The notes beneath the pieces were generated by a model. The model was not told the origin of the DNA, searched no databases, and saw only the letters and a list, made by a program, of their open reading frames with translations. From positions 11,125,662 to 11,189,661 of the forward strand of contig NC_048552.1 of the NCBI RefSeq assembly GCF_902806685.2: a stretch of DNA of 64,000 nt, read 5' to 3'. Within the stretch, counting starts at the first letter, position 1; each line of letters opens with the position of its first letter. A program made the translations under genes and the position numbers. Positions 62,434 to 64,000 of this stretch are shown here, piece by piece. Source of the stretch: Maniola hyperantus. Taxonomy: Eukaryota > Arthropoda > Insecta > Lepidoptera > Nymphalidae.

Positions 62434-62901
62434 ATACGAATTGCGTGCTAAATATAGAAACTTAACCACGATACTTGCCAAAAAACTAGTTCACCAATTT
62501 AATTATTTTTATTTAATTTATTTACTGTGTATTATAGCTACAGAAAATAATTTGGCGGCTACCTACATAATTACGAGAGAAAATGCCAAAGATAGGTCGA
62601 GATAGCAATCGGGGTATGAGGCGGGGGGACGCCCCGCACACCCGCACGTCACCCACGCTCGCCCGCACTGCGCGCCTGTGCGGGTGTGCGGGGTGTTTTC
62701 ACCCCGATTGCAATCTCGATCTGTCGTGAGCGTGCTATACGTGTTTGTTATACGAGACACAAAGCGAGTCTGAAAGAGCTGTGTACGGAATAACTTAGTA
62801 GCACGACTGGTATTGCGTCTCGGATACACACCGCAGTGTTTACCCGCCGTCTACGTCTGTACGTGGCCCGTCACACAAATCTCTACTGCTGCATTGCACA
62901 A
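62434..62901 (+). repeat. Local duplication unit 1, with a MITE inside
   Basis: TACGAATTGCGTGCTAAATA to GCATTGCACAA; matches 62952-63278 except for diverged linkers and a GC-rich hairpin MITE present only here. Confidence 0.85.
62591..62727. mobile_element. GC-rich hairpin MITE
   Basis: GATAGGTCGAGATAGCAATC at the left and the inverse GATTGCAATCTCGATCTGTC at the right, with a GC-rich centre (CACACCCGCAC...GTGCGGGTGTGCGGGGTG). Related to 56414-56539. Absent from the paralogous position in unit 2. Confidence 0.78.
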
Positions 62902-62951
62902 TGTCTCGAATTAAAGTATAATAATCTTGCTAGCAAATTCAATTATTGCTA

Positions 62952-63278
62952 TACGAATTGCGTGCTAGATATAGAAACTTAACGACGATTCTTGTCAAAA
63001 AACTAGTCCAGCAATTCATTTAAGTAGGTACTTATCTTTATTTATTTTATTAACTATGATTCATGCTAATGAAAGTAACTTAGTGGCTATACCTTCATAA
63101 TTAAAAAGGAAATGCCCCGATAGTAAAGATACAATACAAAACGAGTCTGAAAGAGCTGTGTACGGAATAACTTAGTAGCACGACTGGGATTGCGTCTCGG
63201 ATACACACCGCAGTGTTTACCCGCCGTCTACGTCTGTACGTGGCCCGTCACACAAATCGCAACTGCAGCATTACACAA
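62952..63278 (+). repeat. Local duplication unit 2
   Basis: TACGAATTGCGTGCTAGATA to GCATTACACAA. The core AGCTGTGTACGGAATAACTT to CGTACGTGGCCCGTCACACA is nearly identical between units. Confidence 0.87.
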
Positions 63279-64000
63279 GAGTTGTAAGATTTCAATTGGT
63301 AAGTAGATGCCTAGTGAATAAAAATTCATTTTCTGCACACAGCGTCGAAACTCGAGTCAACAATACGAATTGTACGAATGAACGGAAGAACGGTATTTGC
63401 GGTCATGCTAATTTATGTTACAGTTTAAACTCTCATCTTTTTAAATACAGTCTGAAATAATTTTGACTATTATTACCATACCAGATATTATTGACATATT
63501 AGAAGTGAAATTAAATAAAAATATAAGTAAGCACAAACAAATAGAACCCTAATGTGGAGGTCTGCGTTTACCGTTGCGAGGTTGCCATTCTAAAACCTTG
63601 GGACCCCACCTAGCCCTAACCCTTTTCGAACAGAGCAAGGCAAGAAAAAAGCTATCAAAAGTCTCCGACCATGTCGGAGGAAAAAATAGAGGAGACAAAA
63701 AAAAATCCCTTTTAGGGGCCTATAAGAAAGCTCAGAGTCAGAGAAAGTTATGATTTGATTTAGTAACTTAAAGAAATTATCGAAATTAGTTATACCTAGA
63801 GGTAAACATCTAGTTTTATTATTCCTTTCGGGATAAACATTCAAGAAAGAAAGAATAGAACAAGTTAAGCTTATTGCACAGTGTCCGTACCGACTCCAAC
63901 CTAATATAGCCTATTCGATTTGTTTACAAAGGAAAAATTTATTCATGAAATTTGTGTTTGGGTCCGGCCACGATAAAACACAATTTTCTCGCATAAGTTA
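63279..64000. other. Unassigned DNA
   Basis: The open minus-strand frame at 63590-63844 has no known motif. Nothing else recognised. Confidence 0.4.

Overview
This window looks like repeat-dense intergenic DNA from a lepidopteran (butterfly or moth) nuclear genome. The evidence is the AT-rich base composition and the many copies of dispersed repeats that I recall as typical of Lepidoptera: tRNA-derived SINEs ending in (GATGAT)n, '(C)GCGACTTCGTCCGCG' repeats, a repeat carrying a (TGTC)n run, RTE-type LINE 3' ends, and a CR1/Jockey-type LINE with a (TTTGAC)n tail. No host gene could be supported. All convincing long reading frames belong to transposable elements; most other open frames are translations of repeats or microsatellites.

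Layout. From 1 to 27 kb the DNA is a patchwork of old repeats: LINE 3' ends, SINEs, MITEs and two short hAT-type elements with perfect 8-bp target duplications (8391-8840 and 25266-25662). From 27,227 to 35,816 lies a complete Ty1/copia retrotransposon: 170-bp LTRs differing at one base, CGAAC target duplication, a primer-binding-like site, an uninterrupted 1332-aa Gag-Pol and a purine tract. Its 5' LTR is split by a 4.2-kb LINE on the minus strand (27364-31592) flanked by CAAGT, with an ORF1 (SGNH-like) and an intact ORF2 (endonuclease plus reverse transcriptase). A nearly identical, 5'-truncated copy of that LINE lies at 52167-53621.

From 36 to 57 kb the patchwork resumes with SINEs, MITEs, local duplications and a 57-bp minisatellite. 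At 57903-60412 there is a second complete LTR element, minus strand: 270-bp LTRs that read as identical, GGAT target duplication and no substantial coding capacity, so probably non-autonomous. The last 3.5 kb holds old repeats and a local duplication in which one copy carries a GC-rich hairpin MITE.

How it fits together: the copia element and the LINE each encode their own replication machinery and look recently active. The SINEs, MITEs and non-coding LTR element would need enzymes supplied from elsewhere. Nested insertions and copy-to-copy comparison give a relative order of events in several places. Exact ends of old repeats are by eye (about 10-20 bp uncertainty), and family names for old fragments rest on recalled consensus features.
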